Part shown: positions 53,025-62,290 of the stretch, one piece after another
Layout: each line of letters begins with the position of its first letter
How positions within the stretch are numbered: position 1 is the stretch's first letter
NCBI RefSeq assembly: GCF_038446955.1
Contig: NZ_CP151803.1
Coordinates: 3,844,001-3,908,000 of the forward strand
Length of the DNA stretch: 64,000 nucleotides
Reading direction: 5' to 3'
From: Pedobacter sp. FW305-3-2-15-E-R2A2
GTDB taxonomy: Bacteria > Bacteroidota > Bacteroidia > Sphingobacteriales > Sphingobacteriaceae
Program-made: the position numbers and the translations under genes
The notes under the pieces: generated by a model
The model's database searches: none
Seen by the model: only the letters and a program-made list of their open reading frames with translations
Told to the model about the DNA's origin: nothing

Positions 53025-54049
53025 TATAAGGAGGTCAGACTGCTGCCATTACTATTGACTTCAAAGCTATGTTTGACCCCACATTTTAGGGCAAAATTGT
53101 TCTTTTGGTGGCCAACAGGGAAATCAAAACTGACCGGATAATTGTATTCTTTTACTTTTTCCTGAACGATGTCATAAAGGGTTTTGCCAAATTCCTCACC
53201 TGGATCATCGGGTTTTACTTTAAAGCCGCCGATGATCAGTCCTTGCAGCTGTTCCAGTTTTCCGGTCCGCTTCAGGTTCCAGAACATGCGGTCCAGACGG
53301 TACAAGTATTCTCCGGTATCTTCCAGAAACAGGATTTTACCTTCCGTCTTTAAATCCGATTTACTGCCTGCCAACGTTTCAATGATGCTGAGGTTCCCCC
53401 CAACAAGCACACCTTCGGTTTTCCCTGGCCTGTTAAAAGCATGCGGAGCTGCGCTATACTTTAACTGCTCCCCGCTCAATGCCTGCCGGATAGAAAGGAT
53501 GGTCTCTATCTGAACCGGATCGGCAAGCGACCAGTCTGAAGGAAAACTATTGCACATTTTGGAATGTATAGAAGCAATCCCGTATTTACGGTTAAGGTGG
53601 CAATGTAGTACCGTCACATCGCTAAATCCGATCATCCATTTCGGACTGGCTACAAAGCGGTCAAAATTCAGCAGGTCAATGATGCGGACGGCGCCATAGC
53701 CTCCCCTCGCACACATAATGGCCTTTAAATCCGGATCGTCGAGCATGTTCTGCATGTCCAGCATCCGTTCCTGATCGGATCCTCCGAAAGTAAAATCCCT
53801 TCTGTCTACGGTCTTTCCTATTTTAACACGAAAGCCCCAGCTTTCCATCAATTGAATGGAAGGTAATATCTCCGCCATGGTAATGAAGCCCGCCGGACAA
53901 GTGATCCCTATGGTATCTCCTGCCTTTAAATAGCCGGGAATTTTTACTACCGCTGCTGGCTCCGGTATTGCTGAGCTTCCAAAAGATTTTAATGCCGGAA
54001 ATGTTGCGCCCGCCATCGCCATAAAAGAAAGAAAATGTTTCCTGTTCAT
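53021..54049 (-). CDS. LD-carboxypeptidase (peptidase family S66)
   Basis: The protein has 342 residues from the ATG at 54049, which begins a Tat-like leader (MNRKHFLSFMAMAGATFPAL); an ATG seven codons upstream is less likely. The S66 triad is present: Ser143 in MIGFSDVTVLH, Glu in LFLEDTGEYLYRLDRM, and His in FPVGHQKNNFAL. The block CARGGYGAVRIIDLL is typical. The enzyme removes the terminal D-Ala from tetrapeptides in murein recycling. Classical LdcA is cytosolic, so a periplasmic form with leader is notable but seen in Bacteroidota. A microcin-type self-immunity role is possible but unsupported. Confidence 0.9.
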   Translation of the reverse strand: MNRKHFLSFMAMAGATFPALKSFGSSAIPEPAAVVKIPGYLKAGDTIGITCPAGFITMAEILPSIQLMESWGFRVKIGKTVDRRDFTFGGSDQERMLDMQNMLDDPDLKAIMCARGGYGAVRIIDLLNFDRFVASPKWMIGFSDVTVLHCHLNRKYGIASIHSKMCNSFPSDWSLADPVQIETILSIRQALSGEQLKYSAAPHAFNRPGKTEGVLVGGNLSIIETLAGSKSDLKTEGKILFLEDTGEYLYRLDRMFWNLKRTGKLEQLQGLIIGGFKVKPDDPGEEFGKTLYDIVQEKVKEYNYPVSFDFPVGHQKNNFALKCGVKHSFEVNSNGSSLTSLY

Positions 54050-54234
54050 TTTGCAGATTGCTATACACAATGATAAGGGTAATTCCGGACATCGCCAGTT
54101 TACTCCATCGTTTTCGTAATTTTTTTAGCCGATAAAGCCGGTTTCTGAACGCTTTCTATCCGAAGAAAAGTATATTAGCTTAAAACAACCGTTGCAGTTA
54201 CCTCTGATCATCGGAAAAAGTTAGCTCACCAAAT

Positions 54235-55266
54235 ATGAAGAAATACCTGATCCTGGCGCTTTTGAGCGGGTGTCTGCAAGTCAACGCGCAGACTAAAAAT
54301 GTAGGTTTTATCCCCTATAAGGACGGAAATAAAATTGATGTGCTTATTGATGGCCGTCATTTCAGTAGTTTTCTCTATTCCAGTCAGCTCGAAAAACCGA
54401 TCTTATATCCTTTAAATACAGCAAGCGGACTCACCATTACCCGTGGATTTCCACTGGAGACCAGGGATCAGGAAAGAACAGACCATCCGCACCATGTGGG
54501 CTTATGGCTAAATTATGAAAGCGTGAACGGCCTCGATTTCTGGAACAATTCCTATAACATCCCCGCAGAGAAAAAGAGCAAATATGGGTGGATCAGGTCC
54601 GTGGAGGTCCTTCAGACGAAAGATGGAGCGAAAGAAGGAAAGCTAGTTTATACCGCAAACTGGGAAAGACAAGATCAGCATGTATTGCTGAAAGAACGGA
54701 CTACCCTGATTTTTTCAGGGACAGCGCATACCAGAACTGTCGACAGGATCACGACGCTGACTGCAGTAAAGGATACCGTTTATTTCAAAGATGTAAAAGA
54801 TGGAATGCTCGGCTTACGGGTGACCAAAGAACTGGAACTGCCTTCCAATCAGGTGGCCGAGTTTAGCGATAGCCAGGGAAACCGGACCAAAGTATCTGCT
54901 TCCACAAACGGGGCAAACGGAGATTACCTGACGAGTGCAGGAAAAAAAGGAAATGAGGCTTGGGGTACCAGAGCCGACTGGTGTTTGTTGTCCGGAGTAA
55001 AGGACGGACAGGAAATCTCTGTGGCTATGATTGACCACCCTAAAAATCCCGGATACCCTACCTATTGGCATGCCCGTGATTATGGCTTGTTCGCCGCAAA
55101 TCCATTGGGTCAGGAAGTGTTCAGCAAAGGAAAGGAAAGTTTGAACCTGCGCTTACTGCCGGGAACATCGGTTACCTTCCGTTACCGGATCCTCCTTACT
55201 TCCTCAGAAAAACCAGGCATTGTCACCCTGCAACAACAAGCATTAGAATTTAGTAAAAAAAAATAA
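54235..55266 (+). CDS. Secreted PmoA-family (DUF6807) protein
   Basis: The protein has 343 residues with a signal peptide (MKKYLILALLSGCLQVNAQ). The DUF6807/PmoA block is readable: ITRGFPLETRDQERTDHPHH, VGLWLNYESVNGLDFWNN, and a late SVAMIDHPKNPGYPTYWHARDYGLFAANPLG. Despite the PmoA label, no methane monooxygenase metal cluster is implied; the family is common in Bacteroidota and Planctomycetes sugar clusters and its activity is not known to me. It is first of a four-gene operon with DUF1080 and two Gfo/Idh/MocA genes, so a role in handling plant or oxidised sugars is likely. Confidence 0.85.
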   Translation: MKKYLILALLSGCLQVNAQTKNVGFIPYKDGNKIDVLIDGRHFSSFLYSSQLEKPILYPLNTASGLTITRGFPLETRDQERTDHPHHVGLWLNYESVNGLDFWNNSYNIPAEKKSKYGWIRSVEVLQTKDGAKEGKLVYTANWERQDQHVLLKERTTLIFSGTAHTRTVDRITTLTAVKDTVYFKDVKDGMLGLRVTKELELPSNQVAEFSDSQGNRTKVSASTNGANGDYLTSAGKKGNEAWGTRADWCLLSGVKDGQEISVAMIDHPKNPGYPTYWHARDYGLFAANPLGQEVFSKGKESLNLRLLPGTSVTFRYRILLTSSEKPGIVTLQQQALEFSKKK

Positions 55267-55299
55267 GAACCACCTAAAAACAGAAGTAAACACACACAA

Positions 55300-56661
55300 A
55301 TGAAAAGTAAAAAATTATTAATTTTAGCCGCTTTATTCCTGGGAACTGCACCCATGACCCTACAGGCCCAGAGCCAGAAATGGCAAAACCTGTTTAATGG
55401 AAAAGACCTGAGCGGATGGAAACAACTTAACGGACAAGCAAAATATGAAGTAGTTAACGGGGAAATTGTGGGTACTACCGTCTCCAATCAACCCAACTCC
55501 TTTCTGACCACTGAGAAAAATTACGGCGACTTTATCCTCGAGCTGGAACTATGGGTAGATCCTTCCATGAATTCCGGGGTGCAGATCCGTAGCGAAAGTA
55601 AGGCTGATTATTCAAATGGCAGGGTTCATGGCTATCAGGTAGAGATCGATCCTTCCGACAGACAGTTTAGCGGTGGGATTTATGACGAATCAAGAAGAGG
55701 CTGGCTATATCCTTTGGACATCAACCCGCAGGGAAAAGCGGCCTTCAAAAATAACCAATGGAACAAATATCGGGTAGAATGTATTGGCAATTCCATCAGA
55801 ACCTGGGTAAATGGTGTTCCGACAGCAAATGTCGTAGATGCCATGACACCTAGCGGATTTATCGCCTTACAGGTTCATAGTATCGGTAAAAATGACCAAC
55901 CGGGGAAACAGATTCGCTGGCGCAATATCCGGATTCAGACCACAAACCTTAGACCTTCTAAAAATGATGGAATATTTGTTGTGAACCTCGTGCCAAACGA
56001 CCTGTCCTCTCAGGAAAAAGCAGAAGGCTATTCCTTGTTATGGGATGGTAAAACGAGTAAAGGATGGAAAGGTGCTTATAAATCAACTTTTCCTTCAAGT
56101 GGCTGGTTAATTAAGGATGGTGAATTGAGCGTACAGAAATCAAACGGCGGAGAATCTACCAATGGTGGTGATATCGTAACCGAGAAACAATATTCCGCAT
56201 TTGAATTAAAATTCGATTTCAAATTAACCGAAGGTGCCAATAGCGGGATTAAATACTTTGTAACCCTCACAGAAGGAAACAAAGGTTCGGCAATCGGCCC
56301 GGAATATCAGATTCTTGACGATGCAAAACATCCGGATGCAAAACTTGGAAAAGACGGCAACCGTACATTGGGCTCTTTATATGACCTGATGACCAGCAAA
56401 AAGATCCCAAATGCACAAAAGAAAATTGGAGAATGGAACAGAGGCCTGATCAGGGTCTATCCGGATAATAAAATTGAATATTGGCTGAACGGCTATAAGA
56501 TCCTGGAATATACCAGAGGATCTGCAGAATTTCTTGCCCTGGTAGCAGACAGCAAATATAAAAACTGGAAAGATTTCGGAATGGCACCAAAAGGACATAT
56601 CCTGATTCAGGACCATGGTGATCAGGTTTCTTTTAGAAGTATTAAATTAAAACAACTTTAA
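55300..56661 (+). CDS. Secreted protein with two DUF1080 (3-keto-disaccharide hydrolase) domains
   Basis: The protein has 453 residues with a signal peptide (LLILAALFLGTAPMTLQAQ). Two concanavalin-like DUF1080 domains follow: about 25-215 (LFNGKDLSGWKQLNGQAK, MNSGVQIRSES, NGRVHGYQVEIDPSDRQFSG) and about 245-453 (LLWDGKTSKGWKGAYK, GANSGIKYFVT, IGPEYQILDDAKHPDA). This family includes hydrolases that cleave 3-keto-glycosides after oxidation at C3. Two copies in one chain could give tandem active sites or one binding module. The two oxidoreductase genes that follow within 12 bp and 2 bp support the 3-keto route. Confidence 0.88.
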   Translation: MKSKKLLILAALFLGTAPMTLQAQSQKWQNLFNGKDLSGWKQLNGQAKYEVVNGEIVGTTVSNQPNSFLTTEKNYGDFILELELWVDPSMNSGVQIRSESKADYSNGRVHGYQVEIDPSDRQFSGGIYDESRRGWLYPLDINPQGKAAFKNNQWNKYRVECIGNSIRTWVNGVPTANVVDAMTPSGFIALQVHSIGKNDQPGKQIRWRNIRIQTTNLRPSKNDGIFVVNLVPNDLSSQEKAEGYSLLWDGKTSKGWKGAYKSTFPSSGWLIKDGELSVQKSNGGESTNGGDIVTEKQYSAFELKFDFKLTEGANSGIKYFVTLTEGNKGSAIGPEYQILDDAKHPDAKLGKDGNRTLGSLYDLMTSKKIPNAQKKIGEWNRGLIRVYPDNKIEYWLNGYKILEYTRGSAEFLALVADSKYKNWKDFGMAPKGHILIQDHGDQVSFRSIKLKQL

Positions 56662-56673
56662 ATCCCCCTGTTT

Positions 56674-58032
56674 ATGTTATCCTCAAGAAGAAAATTCATC
56701 AAACAATCGGCAATTGCCGCGGCAGGAACCTATATGGGAACAATGGGTTTAAGTGCAAAAAGCTATGGAAATATCATTGGCGCCAACGACCGGGTCAGGG
56801 TTGGTGTGGTCGGCTTCTCTGACCGCTTTGCAGGCTCCCTCCTGCCTAGTTTCTTAAACCACCATAAAGAACTCAACTTTGATATGGTAGCGGTCTCAGA
56901 CCTCTGGAATTACCGCAGGAACCTGGGCGTAGATCTGCTCAAAACTAAATTCGGACATGACATCACTGCCTGCCGCAACAATGAAGAATTATACAACCTG
57001 AAAGATATTGATGCAGTGATTGTCAGTACTGCCGATTTTCAGCACGCAGTGCATGCCATCGAAGCCATCAGGGCCAACTGTGATGTCTATTGCGAGAAAC
57101 CCTTTGCAGAAACAATGGAAGACGCACGCGCAGCCTTGAAGGCGGTGAAAGCATCAAAACAAATTGTTCAGATCGGCTCTCAAAGAAGAAGCGGCGGGAA
57201 CTATAAAGCAGCCTCTAAATTTATCCAGGATGGGAAATTTGGCGACATCACGATGGTCGAGCTGAGCTGGAATGTAAACCAGCCCGGCCGATGGCGCAGA
57301 CCTGAACTCGTTGCGAAATTAAAACAGGAGGATACCGATTGGAAACGCTTCCTCATCAACCGTCCTTTTGAAGAATGGGATCCCCGCAAATACCTGGAAT
57401 ATCGTTTGTTCTGGCCCTATTCCTCTGGAATGCCCGGACAATGGATGTCGCACCAGATTGATACGGTACATTGGTTTACCGGACTCCAGCATCCGAGAAG
57501 CGTGGTGGCCAATGGCGGGATCTACCAGTGGAAAGATGGCCGCCGGAACTGGGATACCACGACGGCAGTGTTTGACTATGGTAAGGCCGATGATCCGCAA
57601 AATGGATTTCAGGTGGTCTTCACTTCAAGGATGCACAATGGTGATGAAAACCCTGCGGAAATCTATTATGCCAATGGCGGAGAATTGAACCTGAATACCA
57701 ATATGGTTTCTCCAAAAGGTGGATTAAAGGCAAATGCGGCCAGTGCGATGCACATGCAGCCCAACCTCCTGCCGGAATTAAAGCTGACCGATATGGTGGA
57801 GAAAGTGGCTGCTTCCGCCAATACAGGTGGAGACAAGCTGACTTCTGCCCATATGAGGAACTGGATGGAATGTGTGCGCAGCCGGGAACAAACGAATGCG
57901 CCGGTAGAAGCCGGTTATTACCATTCCATTGCAAATATCATGACCAACGCTGCCGCAAGAACCGGCAAAAAAGCGACCTTCGATGAAAAGACACAGGAAG
58001 TGATGGTGGATGGTAAAGTATTTAAATATTAA
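56674..58032 (+). CDS. Tat-type Gfo/Idh/MocA oxidoreductase 1
   Basis: The protein has 452 residues. SSRRKFIKQSAIAAAGTYMG is a Tat leader, so it is a periplasmic NAD(P)-type enzyme with preloaded cofactor. The Rossmann block VRVGVVGFSDRFAGSL and the catalytic-type CEKPFAETMEDA are present, followed by SQRRSGGNYKAASKFI and GQWMSHQIDTVHWFTGL. Family members oxidise sugars at C3 or reverse this. It sits 12 bp after the DUF1080 gene and 2 bp before a second family member, which suggests that one makes and one resolves the 3-keto group, or that they differ in substrate. Confidence 0.88.
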   Translation: MLSSRRKFIKQSAIAAAGTYMGTMGLSAKSYGNIIGANDRVRVGVVGFSDRFAGSLLPSFLNHHKELNFDMVAVSDLWNYRRNLGVDLLKTKFGHDITACRNNEELYNLKDIDAVIVSTADFQHAVHAIEAIRANCDVYCEKPFAETMEDARAALKAVKASKQIVQIGSQRRSGGNYKAASKFIQDGKFGDITMVELSWNVNQPGRWRRPELVAKLKQEDTDWKRFLINRPFEEWDPRKYLEYRLFWPYSSGMPGQWMSHQIDTVHWFTGLQHPRSVVANGGIYQWKDGRRNWDTTTAVFDYGKADDPQNGFQVVFTSRMHNGDENPAEIYYANGGELNLNTNMVSPKGGLKANAASAMHMQPNLLPELKLTDMVEKVAASANTGGDKLTSAHMRNWMECVRSREQTNAPVEAGYYHSIANIMTNAAARTGKKATFDEKTQEVMVDGKVFKY

Positions 58033-58034
58033 AC

Positions 58035-59237
58035 ATGTTCAGAAGAGAATTCATACAAAATACAGGTATCCTCGCCGGCGGATTATTACTGCCTAAGGAT
58101 ATGTTTGGAAAAACGACTGCCGGAGATCCGGAAGGAAGAATCAAAGTCGCCATTATTGGCTGTGGAGACCGGGGAAAAGGACTGCTTCATATTGCAGCCC
58201 AGCTCCCCGCGGAGTTTGAAGTCGCGGCAATTTGTGATGTACTGGATTTCAGGCTCAAAGAAACCTTGAAACAACGGCCGGGATTAAAGCAATATCAGGA
58301 TTACCGTGCCCTGCTTGATGATAAAACCATCAGGGCAGTATTTATTTCTACGCCTTTAAATATGCATTTTCCGATTGCCGTAGCTGCACTGAATGCCGGA
58401 AAGCATGTATATCTCGAAAAAACAATGACCTATAACATTGCTGAAGCCTTAGACCTGGTGAAGATTGTGAAACAACATCCGGATCAGATTCTGCAGGTAG
58501 GTCATCAATACCGTTATGCCCCCATTTACTATAAGGTCAAAGAAATGATCGATAAAGGCTACCTGGGGAAAGTAACTCAGATTGACAGTCGCTGGGACAG
58601 GAACAACAATTGGCGCAGAAGTGTTCCGGACCCTTCACTGGAAAGAAAGATCAACTGGCGGATGTATAAAGAATATTCCGGAGGTCTGATGGCAGAACTG
58701 CTTTCTCATCAGATGGATTTCATCAACTGGGCCTTTGACACCCATCCTCAGGAAATCTTCGCCACTGGTGGAATCGACTTTTACAAGGATGGCAGGGAGA
58801 CTTATGACAATGTCCAGGTGATGTTCCGCTATGCAAAAGAAGGAATGATCGGAAACTTTGGAACCACACTGGCCAACGAACGCGACAGCTATTTGTTTAA
58901 ACTGAAGGGCACAAAAGGAACGATTTCCTTATTGGTCAATGAAGCTATATTTTACCCTGAAAAAAGCAATAAAAAGGAACTGGAAACCGTTGACGGGGTG
59001 ACCGGTGCCACAAAAATTGTTTGGGACAAGGACGGTGGAATTCCAATAAAAACGGATCTTCCGGCTAAAGATGGCACATATTATTCCCTGAAAGACTTTC
59101 ATCGCTCTATCGTAGAGAAAAAACAACCAGACTCCAATGTGATCACCGGAGCGACAACAGCGATATGCGTACACCTTGCCAATAAAGCGTTGTATGAGGA
59201 ACGCATAGAGAAATGGGACAGCAGGTATAATGTTTAA
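58035..59237 (+). CDS. Tat-type Gfo/Idh/MocA oxidoreductase 2
   Basis: The protein has 400 residues. The leader MFRREFIQNTGILAGGLLLP is Tat-like. The Rossmann block is VAIIGCGDRGKGLL, and the EKP-type motif is altered to YLEKTMTYNIAEAL. The substrate domain has VGHQYRYAPIYYKVKEMI, RWDRNNNWRR and AELLSHQMDFINWAF. It starts 2 bp after the first oxidoreductase gene, so the genes are coupled. The proposed role is the same 3-keto-glycoside pathway, with the exact step unknown. A hairpin behind it (59244-59295) separates it from the convergent PorP/SprF gene. Confidence 0.88.
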   Translation: MFRREFIQNTGILAGGLLLPKDMFGKTTAGDPEGRIKVAIIGCGDRGKGLLHIAAQLPAEFEVAAICDVLDFRLKETLKQRPGLKQYQDYRALLDDKTIRAVFISTPLNMHFPIAVAALNAGKHVYLEKTMTYNIAEALDLVKIVKQHPDQILQVGHQYRYAPIYYKVKEMIDKGYLGKVTQIDSRWDRNNNWRRSVPDPSLERKINWRMYKEYSGGLMAELLSHQMDFINWAFDTHPQEIFATGGIDFYKDGRETYDNVQVMFRYAKEGMIGNFGTTLANERDSYLFKLKGTKGTISLLVNEAIFYPEKSNKKELETVDGVTGATKIVWDKDGGIPIKTDLPAKDGTYYSLKDFHRSIVEKKQPDSNVITGATTAICVHLANKALYEERIEKWDSRYNV

Positions 59238-59243
59238 TTTCCT

Positions 59244-59295
59244 TGTCCGCAGAAATGCTGGTAAATATGACGCTTTACCAGTTCTTCTGCGGACA
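59244..59295. terminator. Hairpin across the convergent gene ends
   Basis: Outer arms TGTCCGCAGAA (59244-59254) and TTCTGCGGACA (59285-59295), and inner arms CTGGTAAA (59258-59265) and TTTACCAG (59274-59281), form a nested stem. The right side is coding, the last residues of the PorP/SprF gene. No T-tract follows. It probably ends both transcripts. Confidence 0.6.
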
Positions 59296-60288
59296 GGTTA
59301 CTTTGTATCGGTTGTTTAGTAAAATCCCTAATACCACCTCATGGCTCCCTGTACTTACTTTACCTAACTCGGAAGTCGTAAAATCATAAGAATAGCCCAA
59401 CACAAAGAGAGAACTGACGTTAAAGCCTGCAAGCACAGCAAAGGCATCGTTAGACCGGTAGCTCCCCCCTAGCCAGAACTTGTCTTTAAAAGCAAACTTC
59501 AAGTTTACATCTGTTGATACCGGCGCCGGATTCACATATTTGAACATCACAGAAGGCAAAGCGGCGATCTCATCGCTGAGGAAAAACTTATAGCCTCCGG
59601 TGAAGAAAACATGGGGCACCTGTTTCCCTTGATTATACGTAGCATCTTCACTGAAACTAATCGGCCTGTTCAGGAGCTGCTGCGCAGAAAGCCCTGCAAA
59701 AAAGTTGGCCCCATAAAGCCAGAGTCCCGCTGCCAGATCGGGTTTTAATTTATTATTCGCATTTTCCGCCACTGCAGGATCAAAACTATTCTCCAGACTG
59801 ATCTTGGAAATGTCCAGAATCAGCCTCGAAATGCCCGCTGCTACGCCGACACTCAGATTCAGTTTTGGGGAAAGGCCCAGGTGGTAAGCATAAGTTATTT
59901 TGAAATCACTACTCGTAATCGGACCTGTTCTATCTACCACCCCATAAACACCTACCCCATGGTGTGGCTCTGAAGCCATATAGGTATGTACAAAATTTCT
60001 CTTCATCGGGTTATTTCCCTTTTCATCAAAAGAGTTGGAATTGCCATACAGGTATTGTTTTCCCAAAGGCATGTGCACGGAAAAATAGGCCGTAATCGGT
60101 GCCTGGTCTATCCCACGCCACTGATTTCTGTATCCGAATTTAACATCTGTATAGTTCTCTATCCCGGAAATGGCGGGATTCAATATATAGTTGTTAAATA
60201 TATACTGGGTATACTGAGGCCTTTGTTGTGCCTCACACAACATGGCAATACTCATTAATAGATAGGTAAGCAGGGCTCCTTTAGACAC
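59275..60288 (-). CDS. PorP/SprF-family type IX secretion system membrane protein
   Basis: The protein has 337 residues. The GTG at 60288 gives a complete signal peptide (SKGALLTYLLMSIAMLCEAQ); an ATG eleven codons later would truncate it. The mature start RPQYTQYIFNNYILNPAISG is the PorP/SprF hallmark, followed by VKFGYRNQWRGID, HHGVGVYGVVDRTGPIT and beta strands ending in FVLGYSYDFTTS. These outer-membrane barrel proteins work with gliding and type IX secretion machinery. No gliding or sprB-like gene is beside it, so it is one of the scattered paralogues that usually pair with large adhesins. Confidence 0.92.
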   Translation of the reverse strand: MSKGALLTYLLMSIAMLCEAQQRPQYTQYIFNNYILNPAISGIENYTDVKFGYRNQWRGIDQAPITAYFSVHMPLGKQYLYGNSNSFDEKGNNPMKRNFVHTYMASEPHHGVGVYGVVDRTGPITSSDFKITYAYHLGLSPKLNLSVGVAAGISRLILDISKISLENSFDPAVAENANNKLKPDLAAGLWLYGANFFAGLSAQQLLNRPISFSEDATYNQGKQVPHVFFTGGYKFFLSDEIAALPSVMFKYVNPAPVSTDVNLKFAFKDKFWLGGSYRSNDAFAVLAGFNVSSLFVLGYSYDFTTSELGKVSTGSHEVVLGILLNNRYKVTCPQKNW

Positions 60289-60436
60289 GCCACTAATCTA
60301 TATAGATATAATTAGTTAAACAAATTTCTATTTACCAAATATTTTATCGTAAAATCAATAATATTGCATTTATTAAATTTTATTGATTTTTAAATCAAAT
60401 TAATGACTATTATACCGGAACACAGATGGGATTATC

Positions 60437-60478
60437 AAAAAAAAACGCCTTCATTATGCATGAAGGCGTTTTTTTTGA
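60437..60478. terminator. Strong bidirectional intrinsic terminator
   Basis: A9CGCCTTCA pairs with TGAAGGCGT8 around a 7-nt loop (TTATGCA). The symmetry extends outward to TATC/GATA at 60433-60480. On the minus strand it lies 16 bp past the symporter stop codon and ends its transcript. Confidence 0.93.
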
Positions 60479-60493
60479 TAATTTCTTTAATGC

Positions 60494-62179
60494 TTACCAG
60501 AAGGCAGAATATAAGGCAACGATTAAAGTGATGATGATCAATGCGCCAATCGCGAATGACGTAGATACTTTAAACATCTTCACATCGATCTCCAGACCTT
60601 TAGGAACGATTCCTTTTTTGTTCTCATAAATACTAATCAGGTACATACCCAGGATACAGACCGCGAAAACGATCAGCATTCTATCCATAAATGGAATTTC
60701 AAATACACCTGAAGAATTGGCTACTGCCCATCCGTATTCATATAAACCTGAAAGGTCAACCCATCCGGGTAAGAATTTAAGGACCACCGACACAATGAAA
60801 CCACCGATGGTAGCAAATAATGCCGCATTAGAGGTTGTTTTCTTCCAGAAGAATCCAAGAATGAACATGGCAAAGATTCCAGGAGATACAAATCCGGTAT
60901 ATTCCTGAATGTATTGGAATCCTTGTTTTCCTTCTCCCATCAGGGCGTCACCTACGATCAGCGAAAGCACTACGGCAATCAGCATAGATACCACTACGGT
61001 AATCTTTCCTACATTGACCATTCTTTGTTCTCCCGCATTGGGCTCAAATGCTTTTTTATAAATATCAAGGGTAAAAATCGTGGCAATACTGTTTGCTTTT
61101 CCGGCAAGGGAAGCAACAATGGCAGCAGTTAATGCCGCAAAGGAAAGCCCTTTTAAACCAACCGGCAACAGACCAAGTAAGGCCGGGTAAGCTTTGTTTG
61201 GATCCTGCACACCGGAAGCGGTCAGTAAACTGCTTCCATTTATTCCACCCATATTGTCTTTAACGATTAAATATACGGCAATACCAGGAATCACGACAAT
61301 CACCGGCATCAGCATTTTCAAAAAGGCTGCAAATAAAAGACCTGATCTGGCAACTGGTAACGAAGCACCCAGCGCTCTTTGCGTAATATACTGATTACAA
61401 CCCCAGTAACTCAGGTTGGCAATCCACATCCCTCCGATCAGTACACTTAATCCGGGAAGGTCCATATAATTCGCGTTATCCTTTTTAAAGATCAGGTGGA
61501 AATGTTCTGAAGCACCCGTCCTTAATAGTCCGAATCCTTTAACGATTCCTTGTCCACCGGAGATCAGGTTTAAAGCGATATAAGTCGCTACCAATCCACC
61601 GAGAATCAAAAAGAAAACCTGGATCACATCGGTATAACCAATTACCTTCATTCCGCCAAGGGTAATGAAAATGGCAAAGATGGCCAGTGCAAGGATACAG
61701 GCGGTAAGGTCAAGTCCTGAGATGCCACTGATGGCCAATGCCCCCAGATAAAGGATAGACATCAGGTTCACCACAATGTACAGCATCAACCAGAATACAG
61801 CCATGATCATCGCTACTTTTTCATTGTACCGCTGACTCAGGAACTGAGGCATAGTAAAGATCTTATTCTTTAGATAGACCGGCATAAAGAACACTGCAAC
61901 AATAATTAATGTTGCGGAAGCCATCCACTCGTAAGCAGAAATGGCGAGGCCGAGTTTAAATCCGGAGCCGCTCATTCCAATCATCTGCTCTGCAGAGATA
62001 TTAGAGGCAATCAGGGAGGCGCCGATGGCCCACCAGGTTAAAGAACCTTCGGCTAAAAAATAGTCTTTGGAGTCTGCCGATGCAGTCTTCTTTTTGTAAT
62101 AGATCCAGAAACCGTAGGAGGATACGATGACGAAGTAAACGAAAAATACGATGTAATCGTATTTGTGAAGTGAGCTCAT
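60494..62179 (-). CDS. Sodium:solute symporter (SSS family, sugar type)
   Basis: The protein has 561 residues with about 14 membrane helices. The blocks SLTWWAIGASLIASNISAEQMIGMSGSGFKLG, YLKNKIFTMPQFLSQRYN, ITLGGMKVIGYTDVIQVFFL and KGLSFAALTAAIVASLAGKANSIATIF match the SGLT-like sodium/sugar symporters, including the helix-1 and helix-8 sodium-site Ser/Thr region. It imports a sugar or related solute across the inner membrane using the sodium gradient. Its substrate could be the product of the 3-keto-glycoside operon 1.2 kb away, but an intervening convergent gene and separate transcription make that only a suggestion. Confidence 0.92.
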   Translation of the reverse strand: MSSLHKYDYIVFFVYFVIVSSYGFWIYYKKKTASADSKDYFLAEGSLTWWAIGASLIASNISAEQMIGMSGSGFKLGLAISAYEWMASATLIIVAVFFMPVYLKNKIFTMPQFLSQRYNEKVAMIMAVFWLMLYIVVNLMSILYLGALAISGISGLDLTACILALAIFAIFITLGGMKVIGYTDVIQVFFLILGGLVATYIALNLISGGQGIVKGFGLLRTGASEHFHLIFKKDNANYMDLPGLSVLIGGMWIANLSYWGCNQYITQRALGASLPVARSGLLFAAFLKMLMPVIVVIPGIAVYLIVKDNMGGINGSSLLTASGVQDPNKAYPALLGLLPVGLKGLSFAALTAAIVASLAGKANSIATIFTLDIYKKAFEPNAGEQRMVNVGKITVVVSMLIAVVLSLIVGDALMGEGKQGFQYIQEYTGFVSPGIFAMFILGFFWKKTTSNAALFATIGGFIVSVVLKFLPGWVDLSGLYEYGWAVANSSGVFEIPFMDRMLIVFAVCILGMYLISIYENKKGIVPKGLEIDVKMFKVSTSFAIGALIIITLIVALYSAFW

Positions 62180-62290
62180 TGTGGTTTAAATGTTGATTAG
62201 CTAGCTAAAATATAAATTTATTTGGCATAACTTTCAGAAAGTAGCAGAAAAGCCAAATAAATTTAAATGCGGGCTTAGGACTGAAGTTGA

